The notes under the pieces: generated by a model
What the model was told of the DNA's origin: nothing
Seen by the model: the letters and a program-made list of their open reading frames with translations, nothing else
Databases searched by the model: none
Part shown: positions 23,691 through 31,524 of the stretch, in pieces
How the letters are laid out: each line of letters starts with the position of its first letter
Position numbering within the stretch: the stretch's first letter is position 1
Source of the DNA: Micromonospora costi
GTDB taxonomy: Bacteria; Actinomycetota; Actinomycetes; Mycobacteriales; Micromonosporaceae
Assembly: GCF_003626655.1 (NCBI RefSeq)
Contig: NZ_RBAN01000008.1
Span: forward strand, 62,001-126,000
DNA: 64,000 bases
Reading direction: 5' to 3'
Translations under genes and position numbers: made by a program

Positions 23691-24869
23691 TCACATGAAG
23701 TTGCGGGTGTGGAGGGCGGACAGCGCGGCGGCTTCGTCGGCGGGGAAGCCGATGTACTCCAGCCGGCGACGGCGGCCGCTGTCCATCGTCTCCTGCAACC
23801 GCAGCACCTCCTGCCAGCCCCGGGCGATCGCGGCGGGCTCCCAGGACCCGGCGGCCAGGATCACCAGCGCGTCGAACACCTGCTTGTTGAGGCCCGCCGT
23901 GTCGGCGAGGGCGGCGTGCCGCCGCTCGACGGCGGTGCGCAGCCGGCTCAGGAAGCCCGGGTCCGCCCGGACCACGTGGGCGGTGTGCGCGACGCCGAAG
24001 GCCACGTGCCGGGCCTCGTCCCGAGCGGCGAGCCGGGTCACGTCGGCGGTCACCCCGTCCGGTGCGTGCCGGTGCAGGAAGTGCAGCAGGTCCAGGAAGC
24101 TGCCCTCGCCGAGCACCGAGAGCAGGAACGACGCCAGGGTGAAGTCCGGTTCCTCCAGGAGCGTCTGGAGCGACGCCCGGCCACCGGCGCCCGAGAGCCC
24201 CAGCACGTCGCGGTGCAGCAACGCCCGGCGGGTGAAGATCTCCACGTGCCGCGCCTCGTCCGCCGCCTGCGCGGCCAGCAGCTGCATCACCTCGCGGTAG
24301 TGCGGGTGCAGCCGGGACAGCAGCCGGGCCGGGATCATCAGCGCCGCCTGCTCGTTCTCCACGAGATAGGTCATCACCTGGACGACCGCGTCCTCTACGT
24401 CGTCCGGCACCGGGCCGCGGGCCGCCCAGTCGACCGCGGTCGCCGGGTCCCACTGGTTGGCGGTGGCCTGGGCGTAGAGCTGGGGTGCGATATCGGCCCA
24501 GACGAGGTCCCGGTCCACCCAGTCGACGGAGAGCGGCGGGCCGCCCGGCTCGACCAGGGCGCCGCGGGCGGCGAGGCCCCACGCCGGGCTCGCGTGCGGG
24601 GCCACGTCGGCGGCGTTCCGGCCGGCGCGTCGCGCGTCGCGCCAGCGGTCCAGGTCCGCACTCCCCCGGACGACGGTCGGTGCGGTCGCTTCCTGGTCCA
24701 GCCGGTGCCCCTCCGCCCGGCACCAGGCGGCCAGGTGCAGCCTGAGGGTGGGATGCCGCCCCCGGACCACCAGCCGGTCACCGGGGGCGAGGTGGGCCAG
24801 GGCCCGCTCGACGAGAAGGTGCCCGCCCGCGTCGAGGCCGAGCCCCTCAAGGTCGATGGTGGCCGGCAT
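23691..24869 (-). CDS. TusA-like domain fused to a ferritin-like diiron protein
   Basis: In this 392-residue protein, residues 3-58 look like a TusA/SirA fold (LEGLGLDAGG, LAPGDRLVV, LAAWCRAEGHRL). The catalytic CP of TusA is replaced by LDAGG. Residues about 120-385 are a four-helix ferritin-like domain with all carboxylate-diiron ligands: Glu171 or Glu173, EARH (Glu205, His208), Glu255 and EARH (Glu285, His288). This is the arrangement of diiron oxygenases, oxidases and N-oxygenases. No membrane or signal segment is present. It overlaps the upstream PhnD-like gene by 23 bases. The substrate is unknown. Confidence 0.8.
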   Translation of the reverse strand: MPATIDLEGLGLDAGGHLLVERALAHLAPGDRLVVRGRHPTLRLHLAAWCRAEGHRLDQEATAPTVVRGSADLDRWRDARRAGRNAADVAPHASPAWGLAARGALVEPGGPPLSVDWVDRDLVWADIAPQLYAQATANQWDPATAVDWAARGPVPDDVEDAVVQVMTYLVENEQAALMIPARLLSRLHPHYREVMQLLAAQAADEARHVEIFTRRALLHRDVLGLSGAGGRASLQTLLEEPDFTLASFLLSVLGEGSFLDLLHFLHRHAPDGVTADVTRLAARDEARHVAFGVAHTAHVVRADPGFLSRLRTAVERRHAALADTAGLNKQVFDALVILAAGSWEPAAIARGWQEVLRLQETMDSGRRRRLEYIGFPADEAAALSALHTRNFM

Positions 24870-25704
24870 CGAACGCCCCGTCCGGATCGTAGAAGCCCGT
24901 GTCGGTCACCGCCCGGTCCAGCGCCGCGTACCGGTCGGTCCGGCCGGGCAGCCAGCGCTTGAGCCCCTCCAGGTCGAGCAGCGGCCGGGCGACCGGATCG
25001 GCGTACGACATGCCGAACAGCAGCTTGCCGAACTGCTCCACGAGGCCCGGGTCGGCGGCGGGACCGGCGGTCATGGTGCAGTGGTCGTACGGCTCGGTCT
25101 GGGCCAGCACCCGCACCGATCCCGGGGGCAGGGTGCCCTCCCGGCCGAACGCCAGCAGGTTCGCGTCGATGAGGCAGGCGGCGTCGACACGGCCGGCCCG
25201 CAGCGCCTGCGCGGCCTCGCGTTCGCCGCCGATGTGATCGCCGTGCAGGCCGACGCCGACGTCGAACCGGCGCACCTCGACATCCCCGCCGGGTGTGAGG
25301 CCGGCGTCGCGCAGCAGCGCCAGCGGCAGCAGGGTCGCCTGCGGCGAGTCGACCGCGCCGGTCGCCACGGTCCGGCCGCGCAGGTCGGCGACGGAGTGGA
25401 GGTCGGCGTCGGCGCGTACGACCACCAGCGACCGGAGGTCCCGGTCGGTGTCACGCATCGCCACCGCGCGGAGAGCGAGCCCGCGCGCCCGCGCCATCCG
25501 CTCGGCGCGGATCCACGCGAGCGGCGAGTTCCACGCCAGGTCGATCCGGCCCGCGATCAGGTCCTCGACCTGCCGGTCGTAGTGGGAGTAGAGGAGGTAG
25601 TCGACGTCGAGGCCGTGGTCGCCGAACCACGACCGGAAACCCTCCCAGATGGTCACCACCTTCGGGTCGTAGGCCACGGCGCCGAGCAGCAGGGTGCCGG
25701 TCAT
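24847..25704 (-). CDS. PhnD/SsuA-type binding-protein-fold protein without signal peptide
   Basis: The 285-residue protein has the PhnD-like type 2 periplasmic binding fold. It begins directly at the first strand (GTLLLGAVAYDPKVVTIWEGF) and continues with YDRQVEDLIAGRIDLAWNSPLAWIRA and a hinge region DLRGRTVATGAVDSPQATLLPL. There is no signal peptide, lipobox, permease or ATPase, so it should stay in the cytoplasm. Cytoplasmic members of this fold include enzymes (MqnA, MqnD and THI5) and sensors. It lies 49 bases after the flavoprotein gene and overlaps the diiron gene by 23 bases, implying tight co-expression. Confidence 0.82.
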   Translation of the reverse strand: MTGTLLLGAVAYDPKVVTIWEGFRSWFGDHGLDVDYLLYSHYDRQVEDLIAGRIDLAWNSPLAWIRAERMARARGLALRAVAMRDTDRDLRSLVVVRADADLHSVADLRGRTVATGAVDSPQATLLPLALLRDAGLTPGGDVEVRRFDVGVGLHGDHIGGEREAAQALRAGRVDAACLIDANLLAFGREGTLPPGSVRVLAQTEPYDHCTMTAGPAADPGLVEQFGKLLFGMSYADPVARPLLDLEGLKRWLPGRTDRYAALDRAVTDTGFYDPDGAFDAGHHRP

Positions 25705-25753
25705 CGGTCCACACCTCCGGTCCGCGGCCCGCGGGCCGGCCCACCCGGCGCGC

Positions 25754-26881
25754 TCACGCCGGGCCGTCCAGCAGCGGCAGGCCGCAGAGCGCCCGGCCGA
25801 CGAAGTCCAGCAGCGCCGGGGTCGTCGGCGCCATCACCCGGGCGGCCCGGGAGTCGCGGAACCGCCGCTCGATGCCGAGTTCCCTGCGGAACGCGGCGCC
25901 GCCGCAGACCGTCATGGCGAGGTCGGCGACCTCGGCGGCCGCGCCGTCCGCGGCCGCCTTGACCTCGAGGACGAGCAGCTGCGCCGACGCGCTCCCCTGC
26001 TCCAGCGCCGTGAGGGTGGCGTCGACCAGGGCGCCGGTACGGTCCGTCTCGATCCGCATCCGGGCCAGCGTCGCCCGGGCCTCCGGCTGCTGGGCGAGCG
26101 ACCGGTCCAGATGCTGCAGCCGGGTGCGGCCCAGGTGCGCCGTCGCCTCGTCGGTGACCGCGCGCATCAGGCCGACACTCGCCGACGCGTTGAGCAGCAG
26201 GAACCACGGGAGCACGGCGGAGAGCGCGAGGTCCAGGCCGGTGCCGTCGCCGCCCAGCAGGGCGGTGCGGGGAACTCGCACGCCGTCGGCGGTGACCGGG
26301 CGCGAGTCGTTGCCACGCAGCCCGAGGCCGTCGAACTCCGGCCCGACGGTGAGACTCGGGGCGTCGGCGCGGACCAGCCACAGCGACATGGGGCCGGGCT
26401 CGTCCAGCGGCCGGCTGGACCAGACGTAGCTGTCGACATGGCTGGCCGAGGTGACCCAGCTCTTGCGGGCGTCCAGGCGCACGTCCGTGCCGTCGGCGGT
26501 CGCCGTGCTCACCGGCGCCCAGAAGTGGCTGCGGGAACCCGTCTCGGAGAAGGCGAGGGTGGTCAGGTGCCGGCCGGCCGCGATCTCGCCGAGCACGTCG
26601 GTGCGGCCGGTGGCGACGAGCGCGGCCACCGCGCTGTAGTGCATCATCACGACCATCGCGGTCGACCCGCAGGCGGTGGAGAGCTGCCGTACGACGTCGG
26701 CGGCGTCGCGCATCCCGCCGCCCGCGCCGCCATGCTCGACCGGCACGGTGAGGGCGAGCAGGCCGGCGTCCGACAGCGCCTCGACGGCCTTCACCGGGAA
26801 GGCTCCGGACCGGTCGACGTCGGTGGCCTGCGGTGCCACGATCTCCCTGATGATCTGTGCCAGCGAATCCTGGTGCGCCAT
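25754..26881 (-). CDS. acyl-CoA-dehydrogenase-fold flavoprotein
   Basis: The 375-residue flavoprotein opens the four-gene operon. It has the helical N-domain (VKAVEALSDAGLLALTVPVEHGGAGGG), the beta-domain (TLAFSETGSRSHFWAPV, DARKSWVTSASHVDSYV) and a C-terminal bundle with CGGAAFRRELGIERRFRDSRAARVMAP. Where dehydrogenases have an EGT segment carrying the catalytic Glu, this protein reads MAPTTPALLDF. That is typical of monooxygenase/oxidase relatives such as DszC-type proteins. It may therefore use reduced flavin and oxygen; this is inference. AGGAGGAACC precedes the ATG, the strongest ribosome-binding site nearby. Confidence 0.85.
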   Translation of the reverse strand: MAHQDSLAQIIREIVAPQATDVDRSGAFPVKAVEALSDAGLLALTVPVEHGGAGGGMRDAADVVRQLSTACGSTAMVVMMHYSAVAALVATGRTDVLGEIAAGRHLTTLAFSETGSRSHFWAPVSTATADGTDVRLDARKSWVTSASHVDSYVWSSRPLDEPGPMSLWLVRADAPSLTVGPEFDGLGLRGNDSRPVTADGVRVPRTALLGGDGTGLDLALSAVLPWFLLLNASASVGLMRAVTDEATAHLGRTRLQHLDRSLAQQPEARATLARMRIETDRTGALVDATLTALEQGSASAQLLVLEVKAAADGAAAEVADLAMTVCGGAAFRRELGIERRFRDSRAARVMAPTTPALLDFVGRALCGLPLLDGPA

Positions 26882-27189
26882 GGTTCCTCCTGGTCGGCTG
26901 CGGTCGACCTACGGGCGGGCGGTGCGCGGACTGCGCGGGAACGGCCGACATCGGCCGGCGACGGGCGCCGTCGGGCGGCGCGATCGGACGGAGGTGGGAC
27001 AAACCGTCGGGTGACAGCCTAGTGACCGACAGCGATCGCAGGAAGACGCCGGGCCGTGCCGTGTGGACACGGCCGCCCCGGTCCCGTGGCCCGCCTCCTC
27101 CCATGGGAGGAGGACGGTTCGTACCGGAGGCCGGCGAGCGGGGACCTCGGACGGGCGAGTCGCGCTCGCGGCGGCGCGACCGTGAGGGC
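26882..27189. other. divergent intergenic region
   Basis: It separates the flavoprotein operon from the membrane-protein gene at 27190. It holds a possible -10 TAGGCT (minus strand, 27018-27023) with TTCCTG 17 bases upstream, and the 20-base palindrome listed separately. No gene is visible. Confidence 0.5.
27094..27113. promoter_or_regulatory. perfect 20-bp palindrome
   Basis: CCTCCTCCCATGGGAGGAGG is a perfect palindrome in the divergent region, 77 bases before the gene at 27190. It could be a regulator site for either side. Its right half also resembles a ribosome-binding site, but no start codon fits it. Confidence 0.4.
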
Positions 27190-28164
27190 ATGACGTACTC
27201 ACCAGTCTCGCTGCGGCAGGCCGCCCTCCGGCACCGGCCGCTCATGCTCGTCGCCGTCACGATGGTGGCGCTCGCGGTCGTCTCGCTGGTCGGGCTGGCC
27301 GTGGACGACCGCACCCTGGCCGGCGTGCCGGTCTGGCTCAAGCCGTTCAAGTTCGCCGTCTCGTTCCTCGTCTACGTGGTGACCCTCGCCTGGATGATCT
27401 CGCTGACGCGCCGCGGCCGGCGGGTCGCCTGGTGGGCCGGCACCGTCGTCGCCGCGTCCGGCTTCGTGGAGGTGGGGCTGATCGCCGCGCAGGCGGCCCG
27501 GGGGCGGCAGAGCCACTTCAACGTCGCCACGCCGCTGGACACCACGATCTTCCTGCTGATGGCCGTGCTGATCGCAGTGCTGTACACCGCCACGCTGGTC
27601 TTCGCCGTCATACTGGCGATCCAGCGGATGCCCGACCGGGCGATCGCCTGGACCCTGCGGCTGGGCCTGCTCGTCGCGCTGGTGGGGATGGGGCTCGGTT
27701 ACCTCATGGTGCTGCCGACGCCCGCCCAGGAGGCCGCCGACGCGGTCACGCTCGTGGGCGCCCACAGCGTCGGGGTGCCCGACGGCGGGCCGGGCATGCC
27801 GCTGACCGGGTGGAGCACCACGGGTGGTGACCTGCGGATCCCGCATTTCGTGGGCATGCACGCCCTTCAGGTGCTGCCGCTGTTCACGATCGCCCTGGGA
27901 GCGCTGGCCGGACGTCGCCCCCGGCTGCGCGACGGCCGGGTCCGGCTCCGGCTGACGGTGGTGGCCGCCGCCGCGTACGCCGGTCTGGTCGCGATCGTGA
28001 CGTGGCAGGCCCTGCGCGGACAGCCGCTGATCCACCCGGACCGCGCGACCCTCACCGCGGCCGGCCTGCTCGCCGCGGCCACGGCCGCCGGTGTGCTGTT
28101 CGCGCTGCGCCGGCCCGCGCCGGCACCGTCGCTTCCGGACGACCGTTCCGAGGTGCACGCGTGA
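27190..28164 (+). CDS. multi-pass membrane protein of unknown function
   Basis: The 324-residue protein has about eight predicted helices, for example LMLVAVTMVALAVVSLVGLAV, FAVSFLVYVVTLAWMISL, IFLLMAVLIAVLYTATLVFAV and LTVVAAAAYAGLVAIV. A long loop (about 180-215) contains WSTTGGDLRIPHFVGMHALQVLPLF, with His residues next to the membrane. No family is recognised with confidence. It lies 75 bases before the two-component system at 28240 and may be its sensory partner or an effector. An in-frame ATG at 27103, within the palindrome, is a less likely start. Confidence 0.75.
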   Translation: MTYSPVSLRQAALRHRPLMLVAVTMVALAVVSLVGLAVDDRTLAGVPVWLKPFKFAVSFLVYVVTLAWMISLTRRGRRVAWWAGTVVAASGFVEVGLIAAQAARGRQSHFNVATPLDTTIFLLMAVLIAVLYTATLVFAVILAIQRMPDRAIAWTLRLGLLVALVGMGLGYLMVLPTPAQEAADAVTLVGAHSVGVPDGGPGMPLTGWSTTGGDLRIPHFVGMHALQVLPLFTIALGALAGRRPRLRDGRVRLRLTVVAAAAYAGLVAIVTWQALRGQPLIHPDRATLTAAGLLAAATAAGVLFALRRPAPAPSLPDDRSEVHA

Positions 28165-28239
28165 ACCACGCGCCCGTCACGCTCCACTCGGGTCGGCCCG
28201 CCGGTGTCCCCGGAGCCGGCCCGACCGGCCTACGCTGAC

Positions 28240-29457
28240 ATGGTGGTCACACGGTCGGTGTCGCGGCTCTTCGACGACCGGTACGCGTGGCTGCGGCTGA
28301 CCCTGCTGTGCCTCAGCGGCGTCGGCTACCTGCTGCTGCGTCCACATCCGACCGACCCGTACACCCCGGCCGACTGGCTCTTCGCGGCCGCCGCCCTCAC
28401 CCTCGGCCCGTTCGGTGTCCGGTGGCCGCTGGTCACCGCGCTCGCCTCGGCGCTCGTGTTCGGCCTCGCCGGCTGGTTCGGTCAGGCCGAGCCGGTCGTT
28501 CCCCAGGTCGGCGCCACCTGGGCGGTCGTGGAGCTGACGTTACGGGTGCCGACGCGTCAGGTGGCCGTGGGTGCGGCGGCGCTGCTCGCCGCGTACCTCG
28601 CCGACTCGCACGAGGCCCTGCCGGCCGGCCTGCCCACCTGGCTCTACGGCATCGCCGTGACGGTGGGGGTGCCGCTGCTGCTCGGGCTCAACATCCGGGC
28701 CAGCCGCCAGCTCGCCGGGCAGGCCGAGCAGCGGGTGGCGGTCGAGGCGAGGGCGGCACGGACGAGTGAGCGCGCCGCGATCGCCCGCGAGCTGCACGAC
28801 CTGGTGGCCCACCACGTCGCGTCCATGGTGCTGCGGGTGGGCGTGGCCCGGCACGTCCTGAGCGACACCGACCCCCGGGTCCGCGAGGTCTTCGACGACC
28901 TGCACACCAGCGGGAGCGCGGCGCTGGCCGACCTGCGCCGGCTGGTGACGGTGCTGCGCAACCCCGCCCTCGTCGGCGACGGCTCCGGGTACGTGCCCAT
29001 CGAACCGGGCGCCCTGCCCGAGGCCCTCGCCGAGGCCGTGGACCGGGCCGTGAAGACCGGGCTCACCGTGGACGCGACGATCGACCCGGAGGTGGCGACC
29101 CTGGACACCGTGCGCGGCCTCGCGGTTCTGCGACTCACCCAGGAGGGTCTGGCCAACGTGGCCCGGCACGCGGGCCCGGCGGCACGCGCCCGGGTGTGCG
29201 TCCGGATGCGCGACGGGGCGGTGCACTGGGAGGTCAGCGACGACGGTGGCGGCGGTACGGTCACGGACGCCGCGCCCGGGCGGGGCTCCGACGGCGGCGC
29301 GTCCCGCCGCATTTCCCGGCGTGCGGAAACGGGATCCGGCCACGGGCTCACCGGGATGCGCGAGCGCGTCGAGCTGCTCGGCGGAACGTTGGTGGCCGGG
29401 CCGGACGGCCCCGGGTGGCGGTTACGGACCGTCCTGCCGGCGGGGGCGGACCGGTGA
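28240..29457 (+). CDS. NarL-type sensor histidine kinase
   Basis: The 405-residue kinase has four or five N-terminal membrane helices and then a HisKA_3 dimerisation domain with ERAAIARELHDLVAHHV (phosphorylated His about 186). The ATPase domain follows, with LTQEGLANVARHAG (N-box), VSDDGGGG and GHGLTGMRERVELLGG (G-boxes). Such actinobacterial kinases pair with LuxR-type response regulators. A TACGCT element lies so that transcription would start at the GTG three bases after this ATG (28243), so the true start may be that GTG. Its stop overlaps the regulator start as GTGA. Confidence 0.93.
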   Translation: MVVTRSVSRLFDDRYAWLRLTLLCLSGVGYLLLRPHPTDPYTPADWLFAAAALTLGPFGVRWPLVTALASALVFGLAGWFGQAEPVVPQVGATWAVVELTLRVPTRQVAVGAAALLAAYLADSHEALPAGLPTWLYGIAVTVGVPLLLGLNIRASRQLAGQAEQRVAVEARAARTSERAAIARELHDLVAHHVASMVLRVGVARHVLSDTDPRVREVFDDLHTSGSAALADLRRLVTVLRNPALVGDGSGYVPIEPGALPEALAEAVDRAVKTGLTVDATIDPEVATLDTVRGLAVLRLTQEGLANVARHAGPAARARVCVRMRDGAVHWEVSDDGGGGTVTDAAPGRGSDGGASRRISRRAETGSGHGLTGMRERVELLGGTLVAGPDGPGWRLRTVLPAGADR

Positions 29458-30107
29458 TCCGGGTGCTGCTCGTCGACGACCAGCGGCTGGTCCGCGCCGG
29501 CCTGCGCATGCTCTGCGACTCCGCGCCGGACATGACGGTCGTCGGCGAGGCGGAGAACGGCCAGCAGGCCATCCGCCTGGCCGAGCAAATGGCGCCGGAC
29601 GTGGTGCTCATGGACCTGCGGATGCCGCTCGTCGACGGGACGGCCGCGACCGCGCGGATCCACGCGAGCCGGCCCGCCGTGCGGGTGGTGGTGCTCACCA
29701 CCTTCGACGACGACGACCACCTCTTCCCCGCCCTCGCCGCCGGCGCCTGCGGGTTCCTGGTCAAGGACGCCTCCCCCGACGAACTGCTGGCGGCGATCCG
29801 TACCGCGGCGGCCGGCGAGACCCCTTACAGCCCGGGCGTGCTGCGCCGCCTCGTCGACCAGGCGGTCCGGGCCCGGCTCGGCGAGGCGCCCGCCGCGGCC
29901 CTGCCACCGGCCCTGACCGCCCGGGAACGCGACGTCCTGGCGCTGGTCGGGGCCGGGTACTCCAACCGGGAGATCGCCGAGCGCCTGCACCTGGGAGTGA
30001 CCACGGTGAAGACGCACGTCACGAGCCTGCTCGCCAAGACGGGCACGGGAAACCGGATCCGCCTGGCGCTGCTGGCCGCGCAGTCGGGCCTGACCGTCGA
30101 GGAGTGA
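29454..30107 (+). CDS. NarL/LuxR-family response regulator
   Basis: The 217-residue regulator has a receiver domain with Asp8/Asp9, phospho-acceptor Asp54 (VVLMDLRMP) and Lys in FLVKDAS, followed by a LuxR helix-turn-helix: LTARERDVLALVGAGYSNREIAERLHLGVTTVKTHVTSLLAK, read in parts. The GTG start overlaps the kinase stop by four bases, so the two are translated as a pair. Targets are unknown; the membrane protein just upstream is one candidate. The hairpin and 17-bp repeats after the gene probably end transcription. Confidence 0.95.
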   Translation: MIRVLLVDDQRLVRAGLRMLCDSAPDMTVVGEAENGQQAIRLAEQMAPDVVLMDLRMPLVDGTAATARIHASRPAVRVVVLTTFDDDDHLFPALAAGACGFLVKDASPDELLAAIRTAAAGETPYSPGVLRRLVDQAVRARLGEAPAAALPPALTARERDVLALVGAGYSNREIAERLHLGVTTVKTHVTSLLAKTGTGNRIRLALLAAQSGLTVEE

Positions 30108-30133
30108 CGGGCTGCTCCGTACCGCCGGTCACG

Positions 30134-30145
30134 CCGTCCGGACGG
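30134..30145 (+). terminator. CCGTCCGGACGG palindrome after the two-component operon
   Basis: A 12-base palindrome 26 bases after the response-regulator stop. Flanking GTCA/TGAC lets the stem extend with a bulge. It probably acts as a hairpin terminator. Confidence 0.4.
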
Positions 30146-30212
30146 TGACGCCGCCCGGACCGTGACGCCGCCCGGACCGTGACGCCGCCCGGACCGTGAC
30201 GCCGCCCGGCCG
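30145..30212. repeat. four tandem copies of a 17-bp repeat
   Basis: The unit GTGACGCCGCCCGGACC is repeated at 30145, 30162, 30179 and 30196; the last copy differs at the end. A degenerate copy precedes it. It lies in the intergenic gap before the SEC-C gene. Confidence 0.9.
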
Positions 30213-30282
30213 GCGGCGCGGCCGGGCCTCCGTGAGATGGGCGTTACAGGTGATCAGCCCGTGCACCGGGCCGGTGCCGACG

Positions 30283-30288
30283 TACCGT
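30283..30288 (+). promoter_or_regulatory. -10 element of a leaderless promoter (SEC-C gene)
   Basis: TACCGT lies six bases before the GTG at 30295, and no Shine-Dalgarno sequence is present. Confidence 0.4.
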
Positions 30289-30294
30289 GAGACC

Positions 30295-31344
30295 GTGCCG
30301 ACGAAAGACATGATCACCAGCGCCGACCTCGCCGATCTCCGCCGCTCGGCGCTCGGGACGGCGAACCCGCTCGGCGTGGCCGCCGACCTGGCCGACGCGG
30401 TGGAGCAGGGCAGGCTGGCCGATCCGGGCGACGCCGGGGACGCGCTGACCCTGGCCGCCGAGATCGCCGAGGTCCGGGCACGGCTGGACGCCGCGCTGCG
30501 CTACGCGGACCGGGCCGTGGCCGCGTACCCGTCCGGTGACGACGCCCGGGCCGGTTTCGCCCGGGCGCTGCGGGCCCGGATCCTGTTCCGCTCCGGCGGA
30601 CGCGAGGACGAGGCCATGGCGGAACTCACCGCGCTGCGCCCGCTGTTGACCGAGCAGCCCGACGCTCCGGCGTACGTGAGCGCGGCGCTGGACGCGGGCG
30701 GCCGCTCCGCGACCGCCGAGGAGTGGCTGAGCGAGGCGGCCGACACGCTCCTCGGCCAGCGGGCGACCGCCGCCGGTGACCCGGCGGAGACCGCCTCCGT
30801 GACCGCCGGAGCCGCCGTGGAGGTCGGCCCGCCCGAGGCGCCCGGCGTCCTGTTCTTCCTGCTCCAGCAGCGGCACCGGGTGCGCCGCAACCTGAACATG
30901 GCGCACGACCGCACCGACGACCTGGCCGACCGGCTGGAGAACCAGCTGCTCCGCCGCGCGCAGCAGCAGGCCGGCGAGCCCGACCTGGTCTTCTTCCCCC
31001 GGGCCGAGTTCGACCGCCTCCTCGCCGACCAGGCCACCCTGACCGAGGTGTACGGCCCGGACTGGGACGCGCACCGGGCCCGGCTGGAGAAGGAACTGGT
31101 GCGCCTCGCGGGCACCGGCCGGGCGGGGCTGCACGTGCTGCGGGGATCCGTGGACGGGCTGACCGGCCACGCGGGCCGGCAGAACGGCGACCCGGCCGAG
31201 CCGCAGGTCCGGGCCGGGTACGCGCGCGAGCTGGAGGCCCGGCCCGACGCCCGGATCCCCTGGCCACCGGAGCGCAACGACGCCTGCTGGTGCGGCTCCG
31301 GCCTCAAGTACAAGAAGTGCTGCCTGCCGCGTTCCCGTAGCTGA
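30295..31344 (+). CDS. SEC-C zinc-motif protein with tetratricopeptide-like N-terminus
   Basis: The 349-residue protein ends in a SEC-C zinc motif, NDACWCGSGLKYKKCC, the same Cys pattern used by SecA to bind SecB or ribosomes. Residues about 5-160 are helical with TPR-like spacing (AEIAEVRARLDAALRYADRAVAAYP). The middle has a charged region with RAEFDRLL. The function is unknown; SEC-C modules often mark proteins that bind other proteins. The GTG at 30295 fits a leaderless TACCGT element; ATG 30310 is an alternative. A strong hairpin terminator follows at once. Confidence 0.8.
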   Translation: MPTKDMITSADLADLRRSALGTANPLGVAADLADAVEQGRLADPGDAGDALTLAAEIAEVRARLDAALRYADRAVAAYPSGDDARAGFARALRARILFRSGGREDEAMAELTALRPLLTEQPDAPAYVSAALDAGGRSATAEEWLSEAADTLLGQRATAAGDPAETASVTAGAAVEVGPPEAPGVLFFLLQQRHRVRRNLNMAHDRTDDLADRLENQLLRRAQQQAGEPDLVFFPRAEFDRLLADQATLTEVYGPDWDAHRARLEKELVRLAGTGRAGLHVLRGSVDGLTGHAGRQNGDPAEPQVRAGYARELEARPDARIPWPPERNDACWCGSGLKYKKCCLPRSRS

Positions 31345-31346
31345 GC

Positions 31347-31379
31347 GCCGGCCGCCCGGGTCGTCCCCGGGCGGCCGGC
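31347..31379 (+). terminator. hairpin terminator after the SEC-C gene
   Basis: A perfect 14-bp stem (31347-31360 with 31366-31379) around TCGTC begins two bases after the stop codon. Confidence 0.75.
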
Positions 31380-31524
31380 CGGGACGGTCCGGCTGGCGCC
31401 GATGCGGCCCGGCCGGGCGAGCCGTGCGGGTAGGGTCACGGAGCCGGCGGGAAGATCCGACCGTCGGCGCGTGCGGTACGACCACCCGGGCCGCCGGTCC
31501 CGGTCGACGAGAGGCAGATCGACG

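Noticed and set aside
30145..30212. CRISPR-like repeats
   Set aside because: The 17-bp units are directly abutting without spacers.
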